A DNA stretch of 50,314 nucleotides from Chloroflexota bacterium. GTDB taxonomy: Bacteria > Chloroflexota > Anaerolineae > Aggregatilineales > Phototrophicaceae. The stretch is taken from NCBI GenBank assembly GCA_028875185.1, contig JAPPFH010000073.1, positions 1-50,314 on the forward strand, given 5' to 3'. The notes under the pieces are model-generated. The model worked only from the letters and a program-made list of their open reading frames with translations, was not told the DNA's origin and made no database searches. The stretch's first letter is position 1; every line of letters begins with the position of its first letter. The position numbers were made by a program, and so were the translations under genes. Below, piece by piece: positions 1 to 8,316 of the stretch.

Positions 1-146
1 CCCCCATCCCCCGGCCCCTTGCCCCCACAAGGAGGGAAGGGGAGTTTTTCAAAGATTTCGGGATTTTGAAGTCCCTCCCTCATTTTGGGGGAGGGATTTA
101 GGGTGGGGGAAACGAGGGATATATCAACACATTCACCATTCCCCTT
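1..146 (+). repeat. Dispersed GC-rich intergenic repeat, left-end copy
   Basis: This stretch is made of C/G-rich hairpin-forming sequence. CCCCTT at 15-20 can pair with AAGGGG at 37-42 and is followed by a T run, and CCCTCCC at 73-79 can pair with GGGAGGG at 89-95. Positions 95-146 reappear in inverted orientation at the other end of the window (50254-50305) with only two differences by eye (116 and 139). No coding potential is seen. It is best read as a multicopy intergenic element at which the assembly stopped. The hairpin at 15-49 could also act as a terminator for a gene to the left. Confidence 0.75.
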
Positions 147-190
147 CTTGTGGTTCCAATGAAGTAGCTGGTTTATCCCGTGCGCTTTTG

Positions 191-199
191 TGCTATAAT
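191..199 (+). promoter_or_regulatory. Extended -10 promoter of icd
   Basis: A perfect TATAAT lies at 194-199, directly preceded by TGC (191-193), which makes an extended -10 element. No good -35 hexamer is visible, which is acceptable for an extended -10 promoter. Transcription would start near 206, giving a leader of about 40 nt before the chosen icd start. Confidence 0.6.
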
Positions 200-246
200 C
201 TCGCCGGTTAACTGAACGAGCCGAAAAAATGGGAGGTTCGCGCCGA

Positions 247-1503
247 ATGGCTTACGACAAGATCACAGTGCCGGATTCTGGAGAAAAGATCAGCTTCAGC
301 AATGGCAAGATGCAGGTGTCAGACAATCCAATCCTCCTGTTCATTGAGGGCGATGGCATCGGCTACGACATCATGACCGCCAGCAAACGGATCTGGGACG
401 CGGCGGTGGAAAAGGCGTACGGCGGCAAGCGGCAAGTCTCGTGGATGGAGGTCTACGCGGGCGAAAAAGCGGCGGGCGTCTATGACGGTGACTACATGCC
501 GGAAGAGACCTTCGAAGCTTTCCGCGATTACAAAGTGGGCATCAAGGGACCCTTGACCACGCCGGTCGGCGGCGGCTTCCGCAGCCTGAACGTGACTTTG
601 CGCCAGGTCCTGGATCTGTATAGCTGCGTGCGCCCCGTGCGCTGGTTCAAGGGCGTACCCAGCCCGCTGAAACATCCGGAAGATGTGGATGTGGTGATCT
701 TCCGAGAAAATACGGAAGATACCTACGCTGGTATCGAATACGAATCAGGAACCGAAGATAACAAGAAGCTGGCTGAGTTCCTTAAACGCGAATTGGGCGC
801 CACCAATTTCTTCCCCGACGCCGGCCTCGGCATCAAGCCAATCAGCCCCTTTGGCAGCAAGCGCCTGATCCGCGCCGCCATCCAGTACGCGATCGATCGT
901 GGCCGCGGCAGCGTGACCCTGGTGCACAAAGGCAATATCCAAAAGTTCACCGAAGGCGCGTTTCAAAAGTGGGGTTACGAATTGGCGCGCGAAGAATTCC
1001 CGGACGAGACGATATCGTGGGACGATGTCGCCGCCAATCATAATGGCAGCGTGCCCAACGGCAAGATTCTGATTCAGGACACAATTGCCGACATCATGTT
1101 TCAGAAGATGCTGCTGCGCCCGCGGGAACACGATGTCATCGCCACGACCAATCTCAATGGCGATTATCTGAGCGACGCTTTGGCGGCCGAGGTCGGTGGC
1201 GTTGGCATTGCGCCGGGCGCCAATATCGGCGATGAAATTGCGCTATTCGAAGCGACGCACGGCACCGCGCCCAAATACACCAATAAGGACATGGTCAATC
1301 CCGGCTCGCTTCTATTCAGCGGCGTGATGATGCTTGAGCATTTGGATTGGTTCGAGGCGGCCAACCTGATCACCAAGGCTTACGAAATGACCATCGATCA
1401 GCGCTGCGTCACCTACGATTTCGCGCGCCAAATGGACAATGCGACCAAAGTCCCCACCAGCGAATTCGCGACCCGCATCATCCAGAATATGGACTCGGTG
1501 TGA
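247..1503 (+). CDS. icd: NADP-dependent isocitrate dehydrogenase
   Basis: The protein (418 aa) catalyses oxidative decarboxylation of isocitrate to 2-oxoglutarate in the TCA cycle, in the cytosol. It follows the E. coli Icd pattern throughout. The substrate loop [11 protein letters not shown] places Ser113 where the regulatory phosphoserine sits in E. coli. [29 protein letters not shown] and [17 protein letters not shown] are all present. The Lys-Tyr in HGTAPKY is the pair that selects NADP over NAD in the family. An in-frame ATG exists at 229, but GGGAGG at 231-236 lies 10 nt before the ATG at 247, so 247 is the better start. It is a single-gene unit with its own promoter and a hairpin terminator downstream. 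Family assignment is secure; cofactor choice is inferred from the two residues. Confidence 0.95.
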   Translation: MAYDKITVPDSGEKISFSNGKMQVSDNPILLFIEGDGIGYDIMTASKRIWDAAVEKAYGGKRQVSWMEVYAGEKAAGVYDGDYMPEETFEAFRDYKVGIKGPLTTPVGGGFRSLNVTLRQVLDLYSCVRPVRWFKGVPSPLKHPEDVDVVIFRENTEDTYAGIEYESGTEDNKKLAEFLKRELGATNFFPDAGLGIKPISPFGSKRLIRAAIQYAIDRGRGSVTLVHKGNIQKFTEGAFQKWGYELAREEFPDETISWDDVAANHNGSVPNGKILIQDTIADIMFQKMLLRPREHDVIATTNLNGDYLSDALAAEVGGVGIAPGANIGDEIALFEATHGTAPKYTNKDMVNPGSLLFSGVMMLEHLDWFEAANLITKAYEMTIDQRCVTYDFARQMDNATKVPTSEFATRIIQNMDSV

Positions 1504-1569
1504 ACAATCGGCGCCGCAATTTGTAGTATCTGAAAGGTCAAAAGCTAAAGCGGACAACTATCAAATGCC

Positions 1570-1598
1570 GGGCGGCCAGCAGTGCCGCCCGTTGTTTT
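1570..1598 (+). terminator. Rho-independent terminator after icd
   Basis: GGGCGGC (1570-1576) pairs perfectly with GCCGCCC (1584-1590) around a 7-nt loop and is followed by GTTGTTTT. It sits 67 bases after the icd stop codon and ends that transcript before the TPR gene. Confidence 0.7.
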
Positions 1599-1696
1599 AT
1601 CCACGTTTCGTTGCTTGGCCACCACTTGGCGCGCCATTTGTCCGATTCGAGGAATATACTACAATTGATGGTGGACTGCAGCCTACGGTATCGGCG

Positions 1697-2857
1697 ATGC
1701 AAGGAGACGATAAAACACAGCCTCCGGAGATCGAAGGCTATTTTCGCCGCACTCAGGCGAAGCGGGCTCGGCGCTTCTCCACCCCGCTGCTGATTCTTGT
1801 CCTGCTGTTGGCGGCGGCTGCGCTGGTCGTGGGATCGCCTTTGCTTCTTGCGGCTTTGCTTCCGGCAGCGCTGCTTCTTGTCATTTCATTTGCGCGCAAA
1901 ACCCCACCTGCGCGAATCCATGTTCAGCTTAAAGATTCCGAGCTTACAGTCAGTGGCGATGGCTACGACATTCAACTCGCGGCGCCTTTCCGTTTCAAGA
2001 CAGGCGTTGAGCGCATTCCGGCGACCGAAAAGACCGACGAGTTCTGTTTCGTGCGCATGGTTATTGATGTTCACGGCAAGCCACTCGTATTCGAAGAGCA
2101 GGTTCTTGCCGGCTATTTTCCGCCGCAACTCGATGAAATCGTCGGGAAATCAAGCGCCTTGGGCATCGCGGAGCTGGCCAGCCTCAGCTCGTACCCGGGC
2201 GCGCTCTGGTCGCTGATCGAAGGCTTGGAAGCGCACACCGAAGTCAGCGCCGCAAATGATGTGGAGGCGAACATCAAAAGCTTGTATCGCCTAGGCCGAC
2301 AACAACTGGCGGAAAAGCGGCACCGGGAGGCGATCGAAACATTCAGCGGTCTGCTGCGGCAGCGCCCCGAATCAGCGCCGGCATACTATAGCCGCGGCGC
2401 CGCGCGCTATTATGCGCGCATCGACTTGGACAAGGCGGTAAACGATCTCACCACGGCTCTGCGTCTAGAGCCCAATCAATTCAAAGCCTATCGCATGCGT
2501 GGCTTGGCGCGAGCGCAGCAAGGCGATTGGGCGGGCTTACGCGATGACTGTTCGCTGGCGCTGCAATTTCACCCGACCAGCGCCGAACTCCACAATCTAC
2601 GGGGTACAGCTTGCTATCGTCTGAAAGATTACGACGCGGCGCTTTCAAGTTTCGAAGATGCCGTCCGGTTAGACAGTAGCCGTCACGAATCGTACTACAA
2701 CCGGGGGCTTGCCAGGCATCGGCAAGGCAAGCTGGCCGAAGCGATCGCGGATTTCGAGCAAGCGCTTACCCTGAATCCGGCCTTCGTCGAGGCGCAGCGC
2801 AACCTGCAATCGGCGCGCCAGCAGCTCGCGCGCCGCCAAGCTAGCGTAAACTCTTGA
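1697..2857 (+). CDS. Membrane-anchored TPR protein
   Basis: The product is about 386 aa with no recognised enzymatic domain. Residues about 29-70 form two hydrophobic segments rich in Leu/Ala (LLILVLLLAAAALVVGS and a second stretch), so the protein is probably membrane-anchored. A beta-rich region of about 110 residues follows. The C-terminal half (from about residue 195) carries five consecutive tetratricopeptide repeats with the usual W/Y-G-A-F-P spacing, for example YYSRGAARYYARIDLDKAVN and YYNRGLARHRQGKLAEAIAD. TPRs are protein-interaction scaffolds, so no specific function can be given. The open frame extends upstream into icd. However, a -10-like TATACT at 1655-1660 and the icd terminator argue for translation from the ATG at 1697, although no strong ribosome binding site is seen there. 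Confidence 0.75.
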   Translation: MQGDDKTQPPEIEGYFRRTQAKRARRFSTPLLILVLLLAAAALVVGSPLLLAALLPAALLLVISFARKTPPARIHVQLKDSELTVSGDGYDIQLAAPFRFKTGVERIPATEKTDEFCFVRMVIDVHGKPLVFEEQVLAGYFPPQLDEIVGKSSALGIAELASLSSYPGALWSLIEGLEAHTEVSAANDVEANIKSLYRLGRQQLAEKRHREAIETFSGLLRQRPESAPAYYSRGAARYYARIDLDKAVNDLTTALRLEPNQFKAYRMRGLARAQQGDWAGLRDDCSLALQFHPTSAELHNLRGTACYRLKDYDAALSSFEDAVRLDSSRHESYYNRGLARHRQGKLAEAIADFEQALTLNPAFVEAQRNLQSARQQLARRQASVNS

Positions 2858-3026
2858 GCCAAGCGCTGAAATTCTCTTCCAAACCATCACGAACGGCAAT
2901 GAAAGCCTGCGGAATGGCGGCGTCATCGCCAGCCAAATGGCGCAGCAATCCTTCGCCCATCCGCGAGCGAGCGGAATTGGCAGCGCGCAGAATCAGCGCT
3001 TGCAGCTACTCACTCATGCTTGCCAT
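2841..3026 (-). pseudogene. Possible small ORF interrupted by a TAG
   Basis: On the minus strand a 61-codon reading frame begins ATG GCA AGC ATG AGT GAG, hits TAG at codon 7, then continues without a stop for about 54 codons to a TAG at 2841-2843. The continuing frame reads like an alpha-helical protein (RSRMGEGLLRHLAGDDAA, FIAVRDGLEENFSAWLKSLR). An internal ATG at 2958-2960 could give a 39-aa product. It overlaps the end of the TPR gene convergently by 17 nt and lies just downstream of modB. It may be a decayed or mis-sequenced small gene. No family is recognised, and it could equally be chance. Confidence 0.25.
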
Positions 3027-3068
3027 TATCCCATTCCGTCAATTTAGGGAAACGAGCGCGGCAAAAAT

Positions 3069-3872
3069 CTAGTTCACCTTGTCCTGAGATTGCGCCAGCC
3101 ACTGGGACAATGCGAGCGCTATAAGCGCGAGCACAATTAGAATCAGCCCGGTCCAGATGGCGGCGTTGATATCACGCTCGAATATGCTATAGACCAGCAA
3201 GGGCATGGTCTGCGTTTTGCCTTGCAGATTGCCGGCGAAGAGAATCGTCGCGCCGAATTCGCCAAGGGCGCGCGCCCAACTGAGAATCATGCCTGCAATC
3301 AAGGCGCGCCAGGCGATCGGCAAGGTGATATGCCAGAACATCTGCCAGCCGTAAGCGCCATCAACGCGGGCGGCATCCTCGATTTCCGCCGATATGCTGG
3401 AGAATCCCACCTGCGCCGAGCGGATATAAAATGGCGCCGAGATGAAAAACTGCGCGAGAATCACCGCCAAGATAGAGAACGGGATGATGATGCCGGCTTC
3501 GGCCAGCAATGAGCCGATGGCGCCGCGCCGTCCGAAGGTGAGCAATAGCGCCAAACCAGCCACGGCTGGCGGCATCACGATCGGCAACTCAATGAATAAG
3601 CTGATCAGGCGCTTGCCCCAGAACTCATAACGTGAGAGAACGTACGCGAGCGGCGTGCCTAAAACCGCAGCCAGACAGACGACGGCGAAGGTCGAAGCAA
3701 AGCTGAGCAGCGCGGCCGAAAGGATCGTCGCCGAATCTGGCAAGCCCTCCCAGGCGCGCGAACCGAGCCCATTGATCAATAGCACGATCACCGGCGCCGC
3801 CAGCAAAAGAAAAGCGAAGGCGCTCACGGAAAATACGAGCAGTTTATCCGTCTTCAGATGTCGCCGCGTCAC
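3069..3872 (-). CDS. modB: Molybdate ABC transporter permease
   Basis: This is the inner-membrane channel subunit of a molybdate importer, about 267 aa. It has five to six hydrophobic segments and the binding-protein-dependent transport signature: GEFGATILFAGNLQGKTQTM matches the ModB pattern GEFGATI..GN..G.T.T. The motif ELPIVMPPAVAGLALLL is also typical of ModB. The open frame extends further upstream, but those residues overlap modA in a charged, unlikely frame. The GTG at 3872 overlaps the last 29 nt of modA, and the first hydrophobic helix follows shortly, which points to translational coupling. No modC-type ATPase follows (see findings). A tungstate-specific role cannot be excluded. Confidence 0.88.
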   Translation of the reverse strand: MTRRHLKTDKLLVFSVSAFAFLLLAAPVIVLLINGLGSRAWEGLPDSATILSAALLSFASTFAVVCLAAVLGTPLAYVLSRYEFWGKRLISLFIELPIVMPPAVAGLALLLTFGRRGAIGSLLAEAGIIIPFSILAVILAQFFISAPFYIRSAQVGFSSISAEIEDAARVDGAYGWQMFWHITLPIAWRALIAGMILSWARALGEFGATILFAGNLQGKTQTMPLLVYSIFERDINAAIWTGLILIVLALIALALSQWLAQSQDKVN

Positions 3873-4746
3873 AATTGATCTCTGGAGGAGCGCCCGCTTC
3901 TGTGGGTTCAATCGTCGGCTCCGGCCTGGCTTCTGGCGTCTCTGCTTCATCAAGTATAGCAGGCGCGCAAAAGCCATAATCGGCCAGGATTCGCAGCGCT
4001 TCAGCCGAACCCAAGTACTTTATGAACGCATGCGCCAGCCCTGGCGCCGCCGCGTCACTGAGTGGCGCGATCGGGTATGACGCCAATTGATTATGCCGCG
4101 CGTCGATGGGAATGACGCCGAGCTGGCTGGCAACGGCGCCACGCGCGTCCGATTGATAAACGACCCCGGCGTCAGCCTCGCCCAGCGCGACCCGAGCGAC
4201 TACCTGCCGCACATTTCGCTCCTCAGAGACGAGATTGCGCCGCACGCGCTCGCTAAAGTCATCACCATATTCGGCTTTATGTGATGCCAGCATAGCATCC
4301 GTGTAGCCGCGGATCGGCGTACCAGAAGCCGCCAGGACCAACAAAACCCCATCGACAGCCAAATCGCCGACGGACCGAATGTCCGCCGGGTTGTCGGCCG
4401 GCACAATTACGATCAGGCGATTATGAGCGAAAATGACCACCTGTTCCTCAGCTGCACGTCCGTTTTCGATTACCGCCGCCATCTGAAATTCGTTGGCGCT
4501 GGCAAAGACATCAGCCGGCGCGCCCGCAGCGATTTGAGCCGCCAGCGTGGCGGAGTTGGCGAAGTTCAGCCGGATCGCCACGTCAGGATGACTCTGCTCA
4601 TAAGCATGCGCAAGCGCGTCGAACGCATCGGTCAGTGATGTCGCCGCGTAGATTGTCAGGTTGCCGGCGATTACGTCTTGAGCGCTAACGACCGTCGCGC
4701 TGAAAACAATAATCACTAGCAAATGCGCAATAGCTGGAAATCGCAT
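3844..4746 (-). CDS. modA: Molybdate ABC transporter substrate-binding protein
   Basis: The product is the extracytoplasmic oxyanion receptor for the ModB channel, about 300 aa. A signal peptide is seen at residues 1-22 (MRFPAIAHLLVIIVFSATVV, then SAQ). The mature protein starts with the ModA pattern NLTIYAATSLTDAFDAL and continues with NSATLAAQIAAGAPADVFASA, which contains the Ser residues that bind the oxyanion in the family. SGTPIRGYTDAML, GEADAGVVYQSDA and YPIAPL are further ModA landmarks. The ATG at 4746 was chosen because GGGAAG lies just upstream and the signal peptide begins there. An extra acidic, Pro-rich tail of about 35 residues (PEARPEPTIEPTEAGAPPE) follows the normal end of the family. 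First gene of a modA-modB operon. Confidence 0.88.
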   Translation of the reverse strand: MRFPAIAHLLVIIVFSATVVSAQDVIAGNLTIYAATSLTDAFDALAHAYEQSHPDVAIRLNFANSATLAAQIAAGAPADVFASANEFQMAAVIENGRAAEEQVVIFAHNRLIVIVPADNPADIRSVGDLAVDGVLLVLAASGTPIRGYTDAMLASHKAEYGDDFSERVRRNLVSEERNVRQVVARVALGEADAGVVYQSDARGAVASQLGVIPIDARHNQLASYPIAPLSDAAAPGLAHAFIKYLGSAEALRILADYGFCAPAILDEAETPEARPEPTIEPTEAGAPPEINCDAATSEDG

Positions 4747-4771
4747 GTCTGCTTCCCATCCGCAACTGGGA

Positions 4772-4799
4772 ATCTTATGCCAAGCGATGAATATTTCAA
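4772..4799 (-). promoter_or_regulatory. Promoter of modAB
   Basis: On the minus strand TTGAAA (4794-4799) and TAAGAT (4772-4777) are separated by 16 nt. They lie 26 nt upstream of the modA ATG. This is a reasonable sigma-70 promoter. No molybdate-responsive operator was recognised. Confidence 0.5.
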
Positions 4800-4958
4800 C
4801 CGCCTTCGCGATCCAATTCGGCCTGCGCCCGTCGCTTGTCGCCATGCTGCGACTCAAACATTTGATTGCCATACGCCAACCTGACGCTTGCCAAACGCTA
4901 ACACGATGCGCTTCGATTATCCGCTATGTTTTGGTTGGACGCGGCGATTGAGGGCGAC

Positions 4959-5582
4959 ATGCGTTACGGCGGGCGGTCAGGACCTCCATCTTGGTTTGTC
5001 ATTTTACTTGGCATTGCCATTGTTTTTGGTCTTTACTATTTATGGTTCGGTCTACGGAACTTTATGACCACTGGCGTTACCGTGGTTGAATCGACGCAGC
5101 AGGCGATCGAGCGCCATACAGCCACCGCGGTCCGCATTCAAGAGATCGCTTTCAACGCGCCGTCGCCTCTGCCAACATTCACGCCAATACCGCCCTGTCA
5201 AGACTTTGCTGTCAGCGTGCGCGAAGCCATCGTGCGTCAGGCGCCGGACATTCGCAGCCGGATCGTCAGCGCGCGCAAACAGGGCGCAACCGTTTGCGTC
5301 ATCGCCGCGCTGCCCAATACCGATTGGTATCTTATTGACGACAATCCACTGACGCGCAGAATCGACAAGGTCTACATGCACCGAGACATCATTAACGCCC
5401 TCAATCCTACCGCGACGCCGACGCGCACTTTCACGCCATTGCCAACGGATACGCCAACAGTTACCTTCACGCCACGAGCGCGGCCGTCGGATCCGCCGGC
5501 GATGGCCACCCGACAAGCGTTGCCGCCTCCCCCGGCGCAAACCCTAACGCCATCCCCCACGCGTCCTAGCATCAAGCTGTAG
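4959..5582 (+). CDS. Membrane-anchored protein with Pro/Thr-rich tail
   Basis: No family is recognised. The 207-aa product has one transmembrane helix at about residues 12-32 (WFVILLGIAIVFGLYYLWFG). An extracytoplasmic-looking segment with a single pair of Cys (about residues 79 and 112) follows, then a low-complexity tail rich in Pro and Thr (PTATPTRTFTPLPTDTPT). Such tails are common in surface and exported proteins of Anaerolineae. An upstream in-frame ATG exists at 4926, but GAGGG four bases before 4959 favours the shorter form, with the basic MRYGGR leader placed inside. It is divergent from modA across a 212-bp gap. Confidence 0.65.
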   Translation: MRYGGRSGPPSWFVILLGIAIVFGLYYLWFGLRNFMTTGVTVVESTQQAIERHTATAVRIQEIAFNAPSPLPTFTPIPPCQDFAVSVREAIVRQAPDIRSRIVSARKQGATVCVIAALPNTDWYLIDDNPLTRRIDKVYMHRDIINALNPTATPTRTFTPLPTDTPTVTFTPRARPSDPPAMATRQALPPPPAQTLTPSPTRPSIKL

Positions 5583-5583
5583 C

Positions 5584-5611
5584 TTGCGGTAAGCGCCGCT
5601 TCGACTATACT
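5584..5611 (+). promoter_or_regulatory. Promoter of the gene at 5663
   Basis: TTGCGG (5584-5589) and TATACT (5606-5611) are spaced by 16 nt. Transcription would begin near 5618. That supports the ATG at 5663 rather than the TTG at 5615 as the start of the downstream gene. Confidence 0.45.
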
Positions 5612-5662
5612 GACTTGAGCGCGTCTCAGCCTTGCGGATGCAAATGGGCGCAGCGGAAAGGT

Positions 5663-6910
5663 ATGCGTTTGGCCGCCATAATTCAGGTTGCCGTCGGCAT
5701 CATTTTTGTGTTCATTTTGATGAGCATCGTGGTGACCGAGGTCAACTCGCTGATCGCCAGAGCGACCAAAATGCGCGCCAAAACGCTCCGCAGCACGATC
5801 AACTCGGTAATCGAAGATCCGGTCATTCGAGCGAAGGTTTACACCCATCCTTTGATTCAGTTGGTCAAGGGGGACCCAATCGCGCCAACGCAGCGCGTCT
5901 CTCGCGACGAGGCGGAAAAAATCGCAAATGGCGCAATCGGCGCCGTCGACCACATTGAGTCAGCCACCTTTGTTGATGTCCTGCTCAACACCATCAAAGC
6001 GGAATCCGATCAGCGGCTTTTTGGCGCGCTGTTGAATGTTATCGACGGCATGCCAGCTGGCGCCGAGCGGCGGGGTTTGCGCGTTATGGTCAATCGAATC
6101 GTCACTACCGGCGACGGCACGACCGAGCTGCGCAACGCGCTGCGCTATGTCCAGGATCGCCGCTATCGCGGCGCGCTAACCGAAATTGTCAATCAGTTAG
6201 ATGAAGAAGTCAGCCTGCTCGGGCTGGAGCCGTCGACAAATGTATCGCTAATGGCGGGCATACATCAAATCGAGAACCGCAATATGCGTCATGCGCTTTC
6301 GACCGTCATGGCCGGCGCGGACAGCATGAAGGCCGCGCGCGGCAACTTAGTAACCTGGTTCAACAATTCGATGCAGCGCGCCACCGTCGCCTATACCGGG
6401 AAAATGAAGAACCTTTCCATTGGGGTCGCCTTGTTTTTCGCGCTGGCATTAAACATCGATACGCTGCATATCGGGAGGACACTTTGGGAAGATCCGGCGC
6501 GCCGCGCGCAGATCAGCAGCGAAGCCAGTTTTGCTGTCCAAAGCGGCGACCTGCAGACGCAAATAAATGACAACGTAACGGCGGACGAGTTTAGAGCCAA
6601 CCAGGCTGTCGACGAGAATCCACTGGAGGATGCGATCGGCGCTGGCGCGAACCTTGCGTACCAGCTTCAAGACATTCAGGATTTGAGCCTGCCAATAGGC
6701 TGGACCTTTTACAAGGTCAGCGATTCGGCGAGAGACAGCATCGCCGCGAGCGATCCCAACAATCTATGGAATTACTTGCCGGAGAATAATCCGGAGGGCT
6801 GGCTGGCGCTGCTGGCCGCAAAGTTGCTTGGCATCGCAGCCACCGTGATCGCCGCGGCTCAGGGCGCGCCCTTCTGGTTTGGCATCGTCAACAGAATCTT
6901 GCGGCGTTGA
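5663..6910 (+). CDS. Conserved multi-helix membrane protein of unknown function
   Basis: The 415-aa product opens with a hydrophobic helix (LAAIIQVAVGIIFVFILMSIVV) followed by EVNSLIARATKMRAKTLRSTI and a short YTHPLIQL segment. It has a central alpha-helical region, a second hydrophobic helix (IGVALFFALALNIDTLHI) and a C-terminal helix ending GAPFWFGIVNRILRR. This arrangement (N-terminal helix, RAKTL, HPLI, late ALN.D, final GAPFWF) resembles a widespread uncharacterised bacterial membrane protein family known to me only by its pattern. No enzymatic residues can be named. It has its own promoter and stands alone before the sigma factor. Confidence 0.7.
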   Translation: MRLAAIIQVAVGIIFVFILMSIVVTEVNSLIARATKMRAKTLRSTINSVIEDPVIRAKVYTHPLIQLVKGDPIAPTQRVSRDEAEKIANGAIGAVDHIESATFVDVLLNTIKAESDQRLFGALLNVIDGMPAGAERRGLRVMVNRIVTTGDGTTELRNALRYVQDRRYRGALTEIVNQLDEEVSLLGLEPSTNVSLMAGIHQIENRNMRHALSTVMAGADSMKAARGNLVTWFNNSMQRATVAYTGKMKNLSIGVALFFALALNIDTLHIGRTLWEDPARRAQISSEASFAVQSGDLQTQINDNVTADEFRANQAVDENPLEDAIGAGANLAYQLQDIQDLSLPIGWTFYKVSDSARDSIAASDPNNLWNYLPENNPEGWLALLAAKLLGIAATVIAAAQGAPFWFGIVNRILRR

Positions 6911-7066
6911 CGCGAAAACTCGCGTTTCTTACTCTGTCCATTTTGCTAGATTTTGTCTGTTGACATATGCCTAAATGTTCGCCCAAAATAGATTTGACGA
7001 CGTGCCTTAGCTTCGTGGTCCAAAATATGAATTAATCTTATTCACCGAACAAGTAGAGGTCTAAAA

Positions 7067-8236
7067 GTGATCCAGGCACTTGTGGAGCTTGCTGAAAAAC
7101 GTGGTTATGTCACATTTGAACAAATTGTAGAAGCGCTTGAAGACGACGGCGATGACCGTACCGCCCTGCGAAACCTCTTGTTTGAACTGGAAGAGCTCGG
7201 GATTGAGCTCCGCAATGAGGCGGAGAATAGCCAGCCAAAAGGGGCCGTGGAGACGGTTGAGCAGGAACTTGAACATCGCGAACTCCTGCAGAATCGCGCT
7301 GTTGCCGATATAAGCGCCATCCCGTCCGACGACCCCGTCGGACTTTATTTTCGCCAGATGGCGCAAGAACCCCTGTTGACCGCCACAGACGAGATTGACC
7401 TGGCGAAGCGGATCGAGCGGGGATTCAAAGCGCGCAATCGACTTGAGAATCCAGACGTCTTGCAAAAGAGCGACCGCTGGCGCCGCCACTTGCGCCGCCT
7501 AGTGCTGGACGGACAAGGCGCCCGAGAGCACCTGGGCCGCGCCAATACGCGATTGGTGGTTAGCATTGCCAAGCGCTATATGGGCCAAGGATTGCCTTTC
7601 CCCGATTTGATCCAGGAGGGCAATGTCGGCTTGATGCGCGCGGTTGACAAATACGATTACTCTCGCGGCAATCGATTCAGCACCTATGCCACCTGGTGGA
7701 TCCGGCAAGCCATCACGCGCGCTCTGGCGCAGAAGACACGCACAATTCGGATTCCGCTCCATATGACCGAGCGAATCCGGCAGATGTACCGTGCCGCGCA
7801 AGACCTGGAGCAAACGCTTGGGCGCCGTCCAACCGCCGAAGAAATAGCGGCGGCGATGGAGGTAGCGGCTGACTCCGTTCGCGCGATGATGGACGCAAGC
7901 CAGCATGCAATCGCCTTGGAACGTCCAGTAGGCGATGATGGCGATAGCGAATTCGGCGACTTCATTGAAGATCAAGAGACGATTAGCCCAGTGGATTCGG
8001 CTACGCAGAACCTGCTGGAAGAAACTATTGAAGAGGTGCTGGCGGAATTGACGCCGCGGCAGAGCCACATTCTACGGCTGCGTTTTGGCTTGGGCGGTGG
8101 CGAGCCACATACTCTGGAAGAGATCGCCAACAAGTTTGGTCTAAGCCGCGAGCGCATTCGGCAGTTGGAGAAAGAAGCGCTCAGGCGTCTGCGCCATCCG
8201 CAGTTGGCGCATAATTTGCGCGATTACCTGGCATAA
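7067..8236 (+). CDS. sigA: Primary-type RNA polymerase sigma-70 factor
   Basis: The 389-aa protein directs RNA polymerase to promoters. Residues 1-45 resemble region 1.1 (helical, acidic). DDPVGLYFRQMAQEPLLTATDE is the region 1.2 pattern. Regions 2.1-2.4 include ANTRLVVSIAKRYMGQG, GNVGLMRAVDKYDY and the -10 recognition helix YATWWIRQAITRALA followed by TIRIPLHM. Region 4.2 carries the -35 recognition helix-turn-helix GLSRERIRQLEKEALRRLRHP at the C-terminus. The strong consensus in 2.4 and 4.2 supports a primary or group-2 sigma; the genome may hold paralogs. The start is GTG with GAGG 7 nt upstream. A perfect -35 hexamer TTGACA is at 6960-6965, but no good -10 at correct spacing is seen. Confidence 0.9.
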   Translation: MIQALVELAEKRGYVTFEQIVEALEDDGDDRTALRNLLFELEELGIELRNEAENSQPKGAVETVEQELEHRELLQNRAVADISAIPSDDPVGLYFRQMAQEPLLTATDEIDLAKRIERGFKARNRLENPDVLQKSDRWRRHLRRLVLDGQGAREHLGRANTRLVVSIAKRYMGQGLPFPDLIQEGNVGLMRAVDKYDYSRGNRFSTYATWWIRQAITRALAQKTRTIRIPLHMTERIRQMYRAAQDLEQTLGRRPTAEEIAAAMEVAADSVRAMMDASQHAIALERPVGDDGDSEFGDFIEDQETISPVDSATQNLLEETIEEVLAELTPRQSHILRLRFGLGGGEPHTLEEIANKFGLSRERIRQLEKEALRRLRHPQLAHNLRDYLA

Positions 8237-8263
8237 TCCGGGGCCACTTTTTCATCATTCGCA

Positions 8264-8297
8264 AGCGGACCACAGTCTCTCAGCGGTCTGCTTTTTT
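8264..8297 (+). terminator. Rho-independent terminator after the sigma factor
   Basis: AGCGGACC (8264-8271) pairs with GGTCTGCT (8285-8292), with one G-T wobble and a 13-nt loop, and runs into six T. It overlaps the alternative ATG of the next gene at 8296, which supports the later start at 8317 for that gene. Confidence 0.7.
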
Positions 8298-8316
8298 GTA
8301 TGGGGTAGACAACACG

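Noticed and set aside
2854-3072. 72-aa plus-strand ORF after the TPR gene
   Set aside because: Ser/Ala/Arg-rich with no ribosome binding site; the opposite strand reads more like a protein despite its TAG.
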